In this document: one piece after another, positions 17,451 through 26,595 of the stretch
Position numbering within the stretch: the first letter of the stretch is position 1
Layout of the letters: the number at the start of each line of letters is the position of its first letter
Translations under genes and position numbers: made by a program
The notes under the pieces: generated by a model
Databases searched by the model: none
Told to the model about the DNA's origin: nothing
What the model saw: the letters and a program-made list of their open reading frames with translations, nothing else
NCBI GenBank assembly: GCA_963824645.1
Contig: CAWGQC010000011.1
Span: forward strand, 78,757-142,756
Origin: Bog-756 sp963824645
Lineage (GTDB): Bacteria; Actinomycetota; Acidimicrobiia; Acidimicrobiales; RAAP-2
DNA: 64,000 nucleotides
Reading direction: 5' to 3'

Positions 17451-18614
17451 GTGGCTGAGCTAGAGATCGGCATCTTCAAATCAGGGCGGAGGGCGTACGG
17501 GTTCGACGACATCGCCATCGTTCCCAGCCGCCGCACCCGTGATCCGGAAGATGTGGACATCAGCTGGGAGATCGACGCCTACCGGTTCGAACTGCCGCTC
17601 ATGGCCGCCGCCATGGACGGTGTGGTCAGCCCGTCCACCGCCATCGAGATCGGCCGCCTCGGCGGTCTGGGCGTCCTCAACCTGGAAGGTCTGTGGACCC
17701 GTTACGAGGACCCGACCCCTCTGTTCGACGAGATCCGCGAGCTGCCGGCCGAGAAGGCCACCGCCCGCATGCAGCAGATGTACGCCGAGCCGGTGCAGAT
17801 GGAGTTGGTCACCTCCCGGATCAAGGAGATGAAGGCGGCGGGGATCACCACCGCCGCTTCGGTCACCCCCCAGAAGACGACCGATTTCGCCGCCGCCCTC
17901 CTGGCCGCCGAGCTCGATCTGCTGGTCATCCAGGGGACGGTGGTATCGGCCGAGCACGTGTCCAAAACGGTCGAGCCCCTCAACCTCAAGCGGTTCATCC
18001 GCGAGTTCGAGATCCCGGTGGTGGTGGGCGGTTGCGCCTCCTACCAGGCCGGGCTCCACCTCATGCGCACCGGCGCGGTGGGTGTACTGGTCGGCGTGGG
18101 CCCGGGCAACGCCTGCACCACCCGCGGCGTGCTGGGCATCGGGGTGCCCCAGGCCACGGCCATCGCCGATGTGGCCGGGGCCCGCATGCGCCACCTCGAC
18201 GAGACGGGCGTCTACTGCCAGGTCATCGCCGACGGAGGCATGGCCAAGGGGGGGGACATCGCCAAGGCGGTGGCCTGTGGCGCCGACGCCGTCATGCTGG
18301 GCTCACCCCTGTCGTCGGCGGTGGAGGCGCCGGCCCGCGGCTTCCACTGGGGTATGGCCACCTTCCACCCCACTCTGCCCCGGGGCGCCCGGGTCCAGAC
18401 CACCACCCGGGGGACCCTCCAGGAGATTCTGCTCGGTCCGGCCCACGAGAACGACGGTCGCATGAACCTGTTCGGGGCCCTACGCACGGCCATGGCCACC
18501 TGCGGCTACCAGACGGTGAAGGAATTCCAAAAGGCCGAAGTGATGGTGGCGCCGGCCCTCCAGACCGAAGGAAAAGATCTGCAGCGCTCCCAGGGTGTCG
18601 GCATGGGCCATTGA
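17451..18614 (+). CDS. guaB3: IMP dehydrogenase-related protein GuaB3
   Basis: This is an IMPDH/GMP reductase-fold TIM barrel of the actinobacterial GuaB3 group. At 387 residues it lacks the CBS pair of true GuaB. The catalytic-loop cysteine is in GPGNACTTRGVLGIGVPQ, with flavodoxin-like IADGGMAKGGDIAKAVACGA and MLGSPLSS further on. The exact reaction of GuaB3 is not settled here. The GTG at 17451 follows AGAGGA at 17438-17443. It overlaps guaA by 4 bp, supporting a role in guanine nucleotide metabolism. No guaB2 is present in the window. Confidence 0.9.
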   Translation: MAELEIGIFKSGRRAYGFDDIAIVPSRRTRDPEDVDISWEIDAYRFELPLMAAAMDGVVSPSTAIEIGRLGGLGVLNLEGLWTRYEDPTPLFDEIRELPAEKATARMQQMYAEPVQMELVTSRIKEMKAAGITTAASVTPQKTTDFAAALLAAELDLLVIQGTVVSAEHVSKTVEPLNLKRFIREFEIPVVVGGCASYQAGLHLMRTGAVGVLVGVGPGNACTTRGVLGIGVPQATAIADVAGARMRHLDETGVYCQVIADGGMAKGGDIAKAVACGADAVMLGSPLSSAVEAPARGFHWGMATFHPTLPRGARVQTTTRGTLQEILLGPAHENDGRMNLFGALRTAMATCGYQTVKEFQKAEVMVAPALQTEGKDLQRSQGVGMGH

Positions 18615-20239
18615 GCCCGGCTTCCCCCGTCTCTGGTGACGCAGGTGCCGGCCCCGTCCTGGTGGTCGACTTCGGTGCCCAATACGCCCAGCTGATCGCC
18701 CGCCGGGTCCGAGAGGCCCACGTCTACTCGGAGATCGTTCCTCATACGGCCACAGCGGCCGAGCTCACCGCCCGGCGTCCGGCCGGGATCATCCTGTCGG
18801 GAGGGCCCAAGTCGGTCAACGACACGCCGGCCCCGCTCATCGATCCGGCCATCTACGACGCCGGCGTCCCCATTCTGGGCATCTGCTACGGCGCCCAGCT
18901 CCTGTGCCAGCAGCTGGGGGGCGAAGTGTCCCGTACCGGCCGGGGCGAGTACGGGCGTACCCCGCTGACTGTCACCGCTCCGTCGCCCTTGTTCGTCGAC
19001 TGGCCCGGACAAGGCGAGGTGTGGATGAGCCACGCCGATGCCATCACTACCGTCCCCGAAGGGTTCGTGGCCACGGCCACCAGCCCCGACGCCCCGGTAG
19101 CCGCCCTCCACGACGACCGACGGGCCATTTTCGGCGTCCAGTTCCATCCCGAGGTGGTCCACACCGAGCGAGGCCGCGATCTACTCGAGCACTTCCTCTA
19201 CGACGTGTGCGGTTGTCCACCGGCCTGGACCCACACCTCGATCATCGAGTCGCAGGTGGAATCGGTCCGGTCGCGGGTCGGATCCTCACCGGTGCTGTGT
19301 GCCCTGTCCGGAGGGGTCGACTCGGCGGTGGCCGCCGCTCTCGTCCACAAGGCGGTCGGTGACCAACTCACCTGTGTCTACGTCGACACCGGTCTCATGC
19401 GGGCCAATGAGAGCGAGCAGGTGGAGGAGACCTTCCGCCGCCAGTTCCGCATCGACCTGGTCCACGTAAAAGCGGCCGACCGCTTCTTCGACGCCCTGGC
19501 CGGGGTGATCGATCCCGAGGAGAAGCGAAAGATCATCGGGGAGCTGTTCATCCGCATCTTCGAGGAAGTGGCCCGCGATCTGGTCATCGAGCAGTTCGAC
19601 CCGGACGGCTCGGCTACCCCGACCGACAGGTCGGCGGTGGAAACCGACGCCGCCGCCGGCTATCTGGTGCAGGGCACCCTCTATCCCGACGTCATCGAAT
19701 CGGGCTCGGACAGCGCCGCCATCATCAAGTCCCACCACAACGTGGGCGGGCTCCCCGATGACCTGGCCTTCGATCTGGTCGAGCCCCTCCGTCTGCTGTT
19801 CAAGGACGAGGTGCGGGCGGTCGGCGAGGAACTGGGCCTGCCCCCCGACATCATCTGGCGCCAACCCTTCCCCGGTCCCGGCTTGGCGGTACGCATCGTG
19901 GGAGAGGTCACCCCCGAGCGGGCCGAGATTCTCCGGGCGGCCGATGCCATCGTGGTCGAGGAGATCCGCCGGGCCGGCCTCTATCGCGACCTGTGGCAGA
20001 GCTTCGCCGTCCTTCCCGCCGTCCGCTCGGTGGGCGTGATGGGCGACGGCCGCACCTACGCCTATCCGGTCATCATCCGCGCCGTCACCAGTGACGACGC
20101 CATGACGGCGGACTGGGCCCGCTTGCCCTACGACGTGCTCGAGCGCCTCTCCTCACGCATCATCAACGAGGTCGAGGGCGTCAACCGGGTGGCTCTGGAC
20201 ATCACCTCCAAGCCACCTGGAACCATCGAGTGGGAATGA
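18611..20239 (+). CDS. guaA: GMP synthase (glutamine-hydrolysing)
   Basis: GuaA aminates XMP to GMP. The class-I glutaminase domain has VLVVDFGAQYAQLIARRV, GICYGAQ with the nucleophilic Cys, and GVQFHPEV. The PP-loop ATP site is LSGGVDSAVAAALV, and the C-terminal dimerisation domain contains RQPFPGPGLAVRIVGE and ends PPGTIEWE. The TTG at 18611 overlaps the guaB3 stop as TTGA; the resulting N-terminus resembles other actinobacterial GuaA. An internal GTG at 18662 would remove conserved residues. The protein has 542 residues. pcrA follows with a 4-bp overlap. Confidence 0.97.
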   Translation: MSPASPVSGDAGAGPVLVVDFGAQYAQLIARRVREAHVYSEIVPHTATAAELTARRPAGIILSGGPKSVNDTPAPLIDPAIYDAGVPILGICYGAQLLCQQLGGEVSRTGRGEYGRTPLTVTAPSPLFVDWPGQGEVWMSHADAITTVPEGFVATATSPDAPVAALHDDRRAIFGVQFHPEVVHTERGRDLLEHFLYDVCGCPPAWTHTSIIESQVESVRSRVGSSPVLCALSGGVDSAVAAALVHKAVGDQLTCVYVDTGLMRANESEQVEETFRRQFRIDLVHVKAADRFFDALAGVIDPEEKRKIIGELFIRIFEEVARDLVIEQFDPDGSATPTDRSAVETDAAAGYLVQGTLYPDVIESGSDSAAIIKSHHNVGGLPDDLAFDLVEPLRLLFKDEVRAVGEELGLPPDIIWRQPFPGPGLAVRIVGEVTPERAEILRAADAIVVEEIRRAGLYRDLWQSFAVLPAVRSVGVMGDGRTYAYPVIIRAVTSDDAMTADWARLPYDVLERLSSRIINEVEGVNRVALDITSKPPGTIEWE

Positions 20240-22761
20240 CCGACGTGGCCGGGGGCGCCGTTCCGCTCCCCGACGGCGAACCGGCTTACGACGACAGCCT
20301 CTTCGCCGAGGACGCCTTCGACGATGCCGTAGCCGAAGGGGAGCGGCGTCGGGACGCCGAGGAACGGGAAGCGGCGGCCCGGGCGGAACGGGCCGAGGCC
20401 CTCCTGGAGGGACTCACCGGCCCCCAGCGGGCGGCGGTCGTTCACCGGGGTGGCCCTCTGCTCATCGTGGCCGGGGCCGGTTCGGGCAAGACCCGGGTCC
20501 TGACCCGCCGCATCGCCCACCTCATCGCCACCGGCGACGCCGCCCCGTGGCAGATCCTGGCCATCACATTCACCAACAAATCGGCCGATGAGATGAGGCG
20601 GCGGGTGGCCGATCTGGTGGGCCGCCGGGCCGCCCGTATGTGGGTGTCGACTTTCCACTCAGCCTGCGTGCGCATCCTGCGGGCCCACGGCGACCGTCTC
20701 GGTTACAAGGGTTCCTTCACCATCTATGACGACGCCGACTCCCGGCGGCTCATCGAGATCGTCTGTCGCGAGCTGGAGATCGACACCAAGAAGCTCTCGC
20801 CCCGTTCGATCCAGGGTCAGATCAGCCAGGCCAAGTCCTCCCAGCTGGGCCCCCGGGAGTACCGGGCCGCCGCCCTCACCATCTTCGACCGTCGTGTGGC
20901 CGACGTGTTCGACCTCTACCAGCAGCGCATGGTCGAAGCCAACGCCATGGACTTCGACGATCTCCTGTCCAACGCCGTGCGCCTGTTCGCGGAGAACCCC
21001 GATGTGCTCGACCATTACCGCACCCGGTTCACCCACATCCTCATCGACGAGTACCAGGACACCAACGCCGTGCAGAACGCACTGGCCGTCCAGCTGGCCG
21101 GGGGCCACCGCAACATCGTGGTGGTGGGGGACAGTGACCAGTCGGTCTACCGCTTCCGGGGCGCCGACATCACCAACATCCTCGAGTTCGAGCGCGAGTT
21201 CCCCGACGCCACCGCCATCACCCTCGACCAGAACTTCCGGTCCACCCAGACCATCCTCGACGCCGCCAACGCCGTCATAGTCAACAACCTCTCCCGCAAG
21301 CCCAAAACCTTGTGGACCGACGCCGGCGAGGGTGAGCGCATCGTCCGCTACCGGGCGGAGGACGAGTACGACGAGGGAGCCTGGGTGGCCCATGAGATCA
21401 CCCGACTCCACCGCGAGCAGGGTCTGCGCTGGGGTGACGTCGCCATCTTCTACCGGACCAACGCGCAGAGCCGCGCCCTCGAGGAAGCCATGGTCCGGGC
21501 CGAGGTCCCCTACCGCGTGGTGGGCGGCACCAAGTTCTACGACCGCCGCGAGGTCAAGGACGTCATGGCCTATCTACGGGTCCTGGTCAATCCCGACGAC
21601 GAGGTCAGCTGGCGACGGATCGTCAACGTCCCCAAGCGGGGGGTGGGGGAAACATCGGTGGCCAAGCTGGCGGGCTGGTCGGGCCGAGAGGGGATGTCCT
21701 TCGGGGAGGCGGTGGCCCACGCCGACGAAGCCGGCCTGCCGGCCAAGGCCTCGGCCGCCCTCCGCGGGTTGTCCAGCCTGCTCGACGACCTGCGTCGGCA
21801 GATGGCCGTGCCCGCCCTGGTCGATGAGAACGGCGAGGCTGTGGCCCCCGGCCAGGATGACCCAGAGGTCGAGGACGTAGAGGTCGAGGACGCAGAGATC
21901 GAGGACGGAGGGGCTGAGGGCGGGCCGGCGAGCACCGACGGCGTTCTCCTGCCCGGCGCCCTGGTGTCGGCCGTGGTCGAGCGCAGCGGCTACCGCAGTG
22001 AGCTGTTGGCCGAAGGGACCATCGAGGCCCTGGGGCGGGTGGAGAACGTCGACGAGCTGGTCGGGGTGGCCGACGAGTACCGCACCCTGGCTGAATTCCT
22101 GGAGGCGGCTTCGCTGGTCAGTGACGCCGACGACCTCGACGGCGACGGCAGCACCGTCTCGTTGATGACCATGCACATCGCCAAGGGCCTCGAGTTCCCG
22201 GCCGTGTTTCTGGTCGGTCTGGAGGACGGGGTCTTCCCTCACCTGCGCTCCCTCGGGGATCCGGTCGAGCTGGAGGAGGAAAGGCGGCTCTGCTACGTGG
22301 GCATCACCCGGGCCGAGCGCCACCTCTACCTGTCGCATGCCTGGAGCCGGATGCTGTTCGGGACGACCTCGTCCAACATCCCGAGCCGCTTCCTCAACGA
22401 GATTCCGACCGAGCTGTTGCGGGACGTGGGTGGCGATTCGGGCCGGCCCACCTTTGGTCGAGGCGGCCGGTCGGCGCTGGCCGACGATGACGGAGGGACG
22501 CCGGGACGGAGCGTGTTCGGGCGGGGACACCGGGACGAGAGCGCCTTCGACGCCACCGGTCGCCACCGCCCGGCGCCGCCCTCCAGCGGGGCGGAGCTGC
22601 TGGGCCTGGCTGCCGGTGACCGGGTGGTCCACGGCAAGTGGGGCGAAGGCAGGGTCATCGAGGCCTCGGAACCGGGCGAGGAGGCCGAGGCGGTGGTTGA
22701 TTTCCCATCGGTGGGGCGTAAGAAATTGCTGTTGCGGATGGCCCCCGTCAAGCGCGCTTAG
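20236..22761 (+). CDS. pcrA: ATP-dependent DNA helicase, PcrA/UvrD type
   Basis: SF1A 3'-5' helicase of DNA repair and replication restart. Motif I is AGAGSGKTRVLTRRI, motif II is DEYQDTN, motif III contains VGDSDQSVYRFRGAD, then QNFRST, and motif V/VI shows TMHIAKGLEFPAVFLVGLE and YVGITRAERHLYL. The C-terminal about 55 residues (GDRVVHGKWGEGRVI) form the Tudor-like tail that binds RNA polymerase. Residues about 535-575 are an acidic insert built from three 15-bp repeats. The ATG at 20236 overlaps the guaA stop. At 841 residues it is longer than typical PcrA. Confidence 0.95.
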   Translation: MTDVAGGAVPLPDGEPAYDDSLFAEDAFDDAVAEGERRRDAEEREAAARAERAEALLEGLTGPQRAAVVHRGGPLLIVAGAGSGKTRVLTRRIAHLIATGDAAPWQILAITFTNKSADEMRRRVADLVGRRAARMWVSTFHSACVRILRAHGDRLGYKGSFTIYDDADSRRLIEIVCRELEIDTKKLSPRSIQGQISQAKSSQLGPREYRAAALTIFDRRVADVFDLYQQRMVEANAMDFDDLLSNAVRLFAENPDVLDHYRTRFTHILIDEYQDTNAVQNALAVQLAGGHRNIVVVGDSDQSVYRFRGADITNILEFEREFPDATAITLDQNFRSTQTILDAANAVIVNNLSRKPKTLWTDAGEGERIVRYRAEDEYDEGAWVAHEITRLHREQGLRWGDVAIFYRTNAQSRALEEAMVRAEVPYRVVGGTKFYDRREVKDVMAYLRVLVNPDDEVSWRRIVNVPKRGVGETSVAKLAGWSGREGMSFGEAVAHADEAGLPAKASAALRGLSSLLDDLRRQMAVPALVDENGEAVAPGQDDPEVEDVEVEDAEIEDGGAEGGPASTDGVLLPGALVSAVVERSGYRSELLAEGTIEALGRVENVDELVGVADEYRTLAEFLEAASLVSDADDLDGDGSTVSLMTMHIAKGLEFPAVFLVGLEDGVFPHLRSLGDPVELEEERRLCYVGITRAERHLYLSHAWSRMLFGTTSSNIPSRFLNEIPTELLRDVGGDSGRPTFGRGGRSALADDDGGTPGRSVFGRGHRDESAFDATGRHRPAPPSSGAELLGLAAGDRVVHGKWGEGRVIEASEPGEEAEAVVDFPSVGRKKLLLRMAPVKRA
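21865..21909 (+). repeat. 15-bp in-frame tandem repeat in pcrA, three copies
   Basis: Three successive near-identical 15-mers starting GAGGTCGAGGACGTA encode EVEDV, EVEDA and EIEDG (residues 544-558). This lengthens an acidic linker without disturbing helicase motifs. Confidence 0.9.
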
Positions 22762-22773
22762 CGTTCCCGCCCC

Positions 22774-23535
22774 TCAGCCGGGTACCCGGCGCCACAGGGC
22801 CCGGGGTAGGTGGCGGATGACGACCGTGGCCCAGCGCAGGATCGGGGGGGCGTAGACCACGGGGGCACCCGAGATGATCCCCTGGGCCACAGCCTCGGCC
22901 ACCGCCTCGGGGGTGGTGGCGAAGGGCGCCGGCTGCATCCCCTCGGTCATCCGACCGACGACGAATCCGGGGCGGACAATGGTGACGGCCACACCCGAAC
23001 CCACCAGCGAGTCGGCCAGCCCCTGGGCGAAGGCGTCGAGCCCGGCCTTTGACGAGCCGTAGATGAAATTGGCCCGCCGGGCCCGTTCACCGGCCACCGA
23101 CGAGAGCACGATGATCCGACCATGGCCCTGGTGTCGCAGGCGGTCGGCCACGGCCAGGAGGGCGGCGGCCAGACCCACGTAGTTGGTGGTCATGACGGCG
23201 GCGGCGGCGGCCGGATCGTGTTCGTCGACCCCCTGGTCGCCGAGGACACCGGCCGCCGCGATGACCAGGTCCATGTCACCGAACCGGGCGAACACGTCCC
23301 GGGCGAAAGCGGCGTGGTGGGCGCTGTCATCGGTGTCGAAGGCCACCGCTTCGACCACCTCGGCTCCCGCCTCCCGGGCCTCGGCTACCGCCTGGTCGAG
23401 GCGCGGTCCCTCCCGGCCGGCCAGGACGACTGTCCGGCACCGGCCGGGCACCAGAGTGGCCACCACTGCCCGGGCAATTTCGGAGGAGCCCCCGAGGACG
23501 AGGAGCGACTGGGGCCGTCCGGTGGCGTCGATCAA
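22774..23535 (-). CDS. dprE2: Decaprenylphosphoryl-2-keto-beta-D-erythro-pentose reductase
   Basis: DprE2 reduces the 2-keto intermediate made by DprE1 to decaprenylphosphoryl-arabinose, the arabinose donor for envelope polysaccharides. It is an SDR with a variant glycine motif (LVLGGSSEIARAVV), IAAAGVLG for the NNAG position, and a YGSSK catalytic Tyr/Lys pair. The start IDATGRPQSLLVLGG matches mycobacterial DprE2. The TTG at 23535 has AGGAGG 6 bases upstream and overlaps the dprE1 stop (TTGA). The protein has 253 residues and is convergent with pcrA, 12 bp away. Confidence 0.9.
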   Translation of the reverse strand: MIDATGRPQSLLVLGGSSEIARAVVATLVPGRCRTVVLAGREGPRLDQAVAEAREAGAEVVEAVAFDTDDSAHHAAFARDVFARFGDMDLVIAAAGVLGDQGVDEHDPAAAAAVMTTNYVGLAAALLAVADRLRHQGHGRIIVLSSVAGERARRANFIYGSSKAGLDAFAQGLADSLVGSGVAVTIVRPGFVVGRMTEGMQPAPFATTPEAVAEAVAQGIISGAPVVYAPPILRWATVVIRHLPRALWRRVPG

Positions 23536-25055
23536 GACGATCCTCCTTCGGTCGAGGGGGCGAGGACGGGCGGGGTGGATGACGGCGGAGTCGCCGGACG
23601 GGCTCGGGGGTGGCCGCCCTTCGTGCCGGAACGGCCCACTGACGGAACAGGCGCCACCGGACGGTCGCCACATAGTCCGAGCCGCCGGCCCAGGTCGGAG
23701 CGGAGGACGCCGTCGGGGTCCACCCGGTCGCGCACCGCCATCCACCGGTCCACCCCGGGGTACATGGATCGGAAGGCGTCTGCCGACAGACGGGAGTCCT
23801 TGGCCAGATAGACCCGGCCCCCGACCGCCGCCACCTGATCGTCGAGGCGGTCGAGGAGGGGTCCGAGCCCGGCCGACCCCACCGGCAGGTCGAGGGCCAG
23901 GGTCCACCCCGAGCGGGGGAAGGAGAGGGGCCCTGGGCTGGCCGGGCCGAACCGTTTGAGCACAGCTAGAAAGGAAGCCAGCCGGACCCCGGCGATCTGT
24001 TCGATGATCCGACGCACCACCTCGGTATCCTCGTCGCCCACCACGAACTGGTACTGGAGGAAGCCCTTCGGTCCGTACAGGCGGTTCCAGGCGCCCACCC
24101 CGTCCAGCGGGTGGAAGTAGCCGGCCAGGGTCTCGATCTTCCCGGTCTGATGGCGGGGAGCCTTGCGGAACCAGACTTCGTTGAAGGCGCCCACGGTGAG
24201 CGGGTTGAGCAGGCCGCCGGGCGGGGTGAGGGGGACCGACAGCGGCGTCCGGGGGCGGAAGGCCCGGGCTTTGGCGGCGGGACGACGCAGCCGTTCGGGC
24301 AACTGTTCGTAGCGTGCGTGATTGCCCCGGGTCAGCACCGACCGTCCCAGTCCGCGGCCGGTGGCCTGGCAGTCGATCCACGCCACCGAATAACGGTAGG
24401 CGTGGTCGCCGGTGGCCATCATGGCCATGGCCGCGTCGAGATCGGCGGCCCGCTCGGTGTCGACGGTCATGTAACTGGTCTCCACCGGCACCATCTGCAC
24501 CACGGCCCGGGTGATCAAGCCGGTCAGTCCCATTCCCCCGGCCGTGGCCCAGAAGAGGTCGGAGTCGGACGAAGGGGACACGGTGACCACTCCTCGGGGA
24601 GTGACCAGAGTCAACTGGTGCACGTGGGAGCAGAACCCGCCGTCGGCGTGATGGTTCTTGCCGTGGATGTCGGCGGCGATGGCACCGCCGATGGTGACCA
24701 TGCGGGTACCGGGGGTCACCGGCACGAACCAACCCAGGGGAACCAACCGCTCCATGAGGGTTTCCAAGCTGACCCCGGCTCCGGCGGTGACGGTGCCCGA
24801 GGTCAGGTCCACGTGATGGATGGTGTCCAGCCCGGTGGTGTCGACGACCAGGCCGCCGGCATTCTGGGCGGCGTCCCCGTAGCTACGACCGAGGCCGCGG
24901 GCGATGATCCCCCTGCCCTGACCGGCGGCCGAGGCCACCGCTTCGGCCATGGCCCGCTCGATCCCGTCGGCATCGACGGCCCGGACCACCTCGGCGGTGG
25001 TGGGGGCGGCGCGCCCCCATCCCGAGAGCGAGGTCCGGCGGCCCGACGCGGCCAT
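23532..25055 (-). CDS. dprE1: Decaprenylphosphoryl-beta-D-ribose 2'-oxidase
   Basis: DprE1 is a FAD oxidase that converts polyprenyl-phosphoryl-ribose to the 2-keto form. The FAD domain has IIARGLGRSYGDAAQN and TIGGAIAADIHGKNHHADGG (His131 in HGKNHH); the C-terminal substrate domain has PLSFPRSGWTLALDLP and AKDSR (Lys419, catalytic Lys of the family). In M. tuberculosis the residue two after GWx is Cys387, target of benzothiazinones; here it is Ala387. The last about 45 residues are a Pro/Ser/Thr-rich tail absent from mycobacterial DprE1. The ATG overlaps the ubiA stop. Confidence 0.92.
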   Translation of the reverse strand: MAASGRRTSLSGWGRAAPTTAEVVRAVDADGIERAMAEAVASAAGQGRGIIARGLGRSYGDAAQNAGGLVVDTTGLDTIHHVDLTSGTVTAGAGVSLETLMERLVPLGWFVPVTPGTRMVTIGGAIAADIHGKNHHADGGFCSHVHQLTLVTPRGVVTVSPSSDSDLFWATAGGMGLTGLITRAVVQMVPVETSYMTVDTERAADLDAAMAMMATGDHAYRYSVAWIDCQATGRGLGRSVLTRGNHARYEQLPERLRRPAAKARAFRPRTPLSVPLTPPGGLLNPLTVGAFNEVWFRKAPRHQTGKIETLAGYFHPLDGVGAWNRLYGPKGFLQYQFVVGDEDTEVVRRIIEQIAGVRLASFLAVLKRFGPASPGPLSFPRSGWTLALDLPVGSAGLGPLLDRLDDQVAAVGGRVYLAKDSRLSADAFRSMYPGVDRWMAVRDRVDPDGVLRSDLGRRLGLCGDRPVAPVPSVGRSGTKGGHPRARPATPPSSTPPVLAPSTEGGSS

Positions 25056-26008
25056 CAGCCGTAGACGCCGCAGGCGAACAGGGCGATCCAACAGATGCCG
25101 TAGATCTGGAGCCGGCGGTCGCGGAGGGCCAGCTCCTCGGGCTCGGCGCCCTCTCCGGCATCGAGCAGGCGCATTATATGGAGCAGGGCGATGGTGAAGG
25201 GGATGATGGTCAGCTGAAACCAGACAGGGTCGTGACCGTGGTGGACCTGGCCGGCCCGCTCGAAGGCCCACAGGCAGTAGGCGGTGACGGTCACCGCGGC
25301 GGCGAAAGTCCTCACCGAGCGGAGGAAGCTCGGGGTGTAGGAGCCCAACGTCTGACGGACGCCGTCGTGGTCGGTCTGCTGTTCGGTCAGCAGGTGCATT
25401 TCTCCCGAGCGTTTCCCGGTCACCACCAGCAACGAACCGAACGAGGCCACGATCAGGAACCAGTTGGACAGGGGGACGCCGGAAGCCACCCCGCCGGCGA
25501 TGGCCCGGAGGACGAACCCGGCGCTGACAGCGGCCAGATCGAGGACGGGTTCGTTCTTGAGGCCGAGGGAGTAGGCCACGTTGACCACGGCGTAGATGCC
25601 CATGACGAGGGCCAGACGCCACCCGGCCAGCCAGGATCCGAGCCCGGCCGAGGCGGCCATCAGCACGAAGCCCAGGACCAGGGCCATGGTCACGCTGACC
25701 TGGCCGGAGGGGATGGGCCGATTCCGTTTGGAGGGGTGGTTGGCGTCGGAAGCGACGTCGATGGCGTCGTTGACGAAGTAGGTGCCCGAGGCGGCGACGC
25801 AGAAGATGGCGAAGGCGGCGACCGTGCGGCCGAAGATGCCGGCGTGGAAGAGGACGCCGGCGGCGGCCGGTGCCACCACCACCAGGAGGTTCTTGGTCCA
25901 CTGGCGGGGTCGGCTGAGCCGGACCAGTCCGAGGAGGAGGGAGGACCGCGCCGGATTGCCGCCAGCCTGTTGGTCGGGTCTTTCCACAGCTTCAGCCGGA
26001 GTGGTCAA
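25055..26008 (-). CDS. ubiA: Decaprenyl-phosphate phosphoribosyltransferase (UbiA family)
   Basis: This membrane prenyltransferase-fold enzyme would attach 5-phosphoribose from PRPP to polyprenyl phosphate, the first step to the DPA donor (Rv3806c in M. tuberculosis). The signature NDAIDVASDANHPSKRNRPI carries the NDxxDxxxD motif followed by the HPxKRxRPI block characteristic of the ribosyltransferase. About eight hydrophobic segments are visible, starting with RQWTKNLLVVVAPAAAG. The TTG at 26008 is supported by GAGGAC upstream on the minus strand. It leads the ubiA-dprE1-dprE2 operon. The dephosphorylating enzyme is not encoded nearby. Confidence 0.9.
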   Translation of the reverse strand: MTTPAEAVERPDQQAGGNPARSSLLLGLVRLSRPRQWTKNLLVVVAPAAAGVLFHAGIFGRTVAAFAIFCVAASGTYFVNDAIDVASDANHPSKRNRPIPSGQVSVTMALVLGFVLMAASAGLGSWLAGWRLALVMGIYAVVNVAYSLGLKNEPVLDLAAVSAGFVLRAIAGGVASGVPLSNWFLIVASFGSLLVVTGKRSGEMHLLTEQQTDHDGVRQTLGSYTPSFLRSVRTFAAAVTVTAYCLWAFERAGQVHHGHDPVWFQLTIIPFTIALLHIMRLLDAGEGAEPEELALRDRRLQIYGICWIALFACGVYG

Positions 26009-26164
26009 GAGGCGTCCTCGGAGTTCGGGTGATGCCGCAGGCGCCAGAGCGAAGGTAGCACGGACCCCTGTCCCCAGGGTCGGACCATGGCGGTACCGGC
26101 CCCTCGGGCGGCGCCGGTGCCCGACGTGACCTGGGCCGTCTGGGCCTGACGGGGCGTCAGCGCT

Positions 26165-26170
26165 TAGTAT
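26165..26170 (+). promoter_or_regulatory. -10-like TAGTAT before the B12-binding gene
   Basis: TAGTAT ends 8 bases before the GTG at 26179 and there is no Shine-Dalgarno. On the opposite strand of the same 170-bp divergent gap, TACCTT (26058-26053) may serve ubiA. Confidence 0.5.
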
Positions 26171-26178
26171 CTGCCCTC

Positions 26179-26595
26179 GTGATCCGCCCGTACCGAGTGG
26201 TTGTGGCCAAACCCGGGCTGGACGGTCATGACCGGGGGGCCAAGGTCATCGCCCGGGCGCTTCGGGATGCGGGATTCGAGGTCATCTACACCGGGCTTCA
26301 CCAGACGGCGGAACAGGTGGTTCAGGCGGTGATCCAGGAGGACGCCGATGCGGTGGGCCTCTCCCTGCTGTCCGGCGCCCACCTCACCCTGGTGCCCCGG
26401 GTGGTCGAGGGTCTGAAGGATCAGGGCCGGGACGACGTACTGGTCCTGGTGGGGGGCATCATTCCCGCCCCCGACATCCCGGTACTCAAGGAGATGGGGG
26501 TGGCCGAGGTGTTCACGCCGGGGGCCCCGCTCCCGGCCATCGTGTCCCGCATCGGCGAGGCCCTCGACGAGCGTGAGAGTGGAGTGACAGCCTGA
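26179..26595 (+). CDS. Stand-alone cobalamin-binding subunit (acyl-CoA mutase small subunit)
   Basis: The 138 residues form only the B12-binding domain of methylmalonyl-CoA mutase-type enzymes. DGHDRGAKVIARAL contains the DxHxxG motif whose His ligates cobalt, followed by SLLSGAHLTLVP and LVGGIIPAPDIPVLKEMG. It must work with a separate catalytic large subunit that is not in the window. It lies directly upstream of sucCD, which consumes succinyl-CoA, the product of methylmalonyl-CoA mutase, so a propionyl-CoA to TCA link is plausible. It could equally serve ethylmalonyl- or isobutyryl-CoA mutase. Confidence 0.85.
   Translation: MIRPYRVVVAKPGLDGHDRGAKVIARALRDAGFEVIYTGLHQTAEQVVQAVIQEDADAVGLSLLSGAHLTLVPRVVEGLKDQGRDDVLVLVGGIIPAPDIPVLKEMGVAEVFTPGAPLPAIVSRIGEALDERESGVTA

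Noticed and set aside
17693..18610. Possible N-terminal extension of guaA through guaB3
   Set aside because: The open frame is a shadow of guaB3; the conserved GuaA N-terminus begins after the TTG at 18611.
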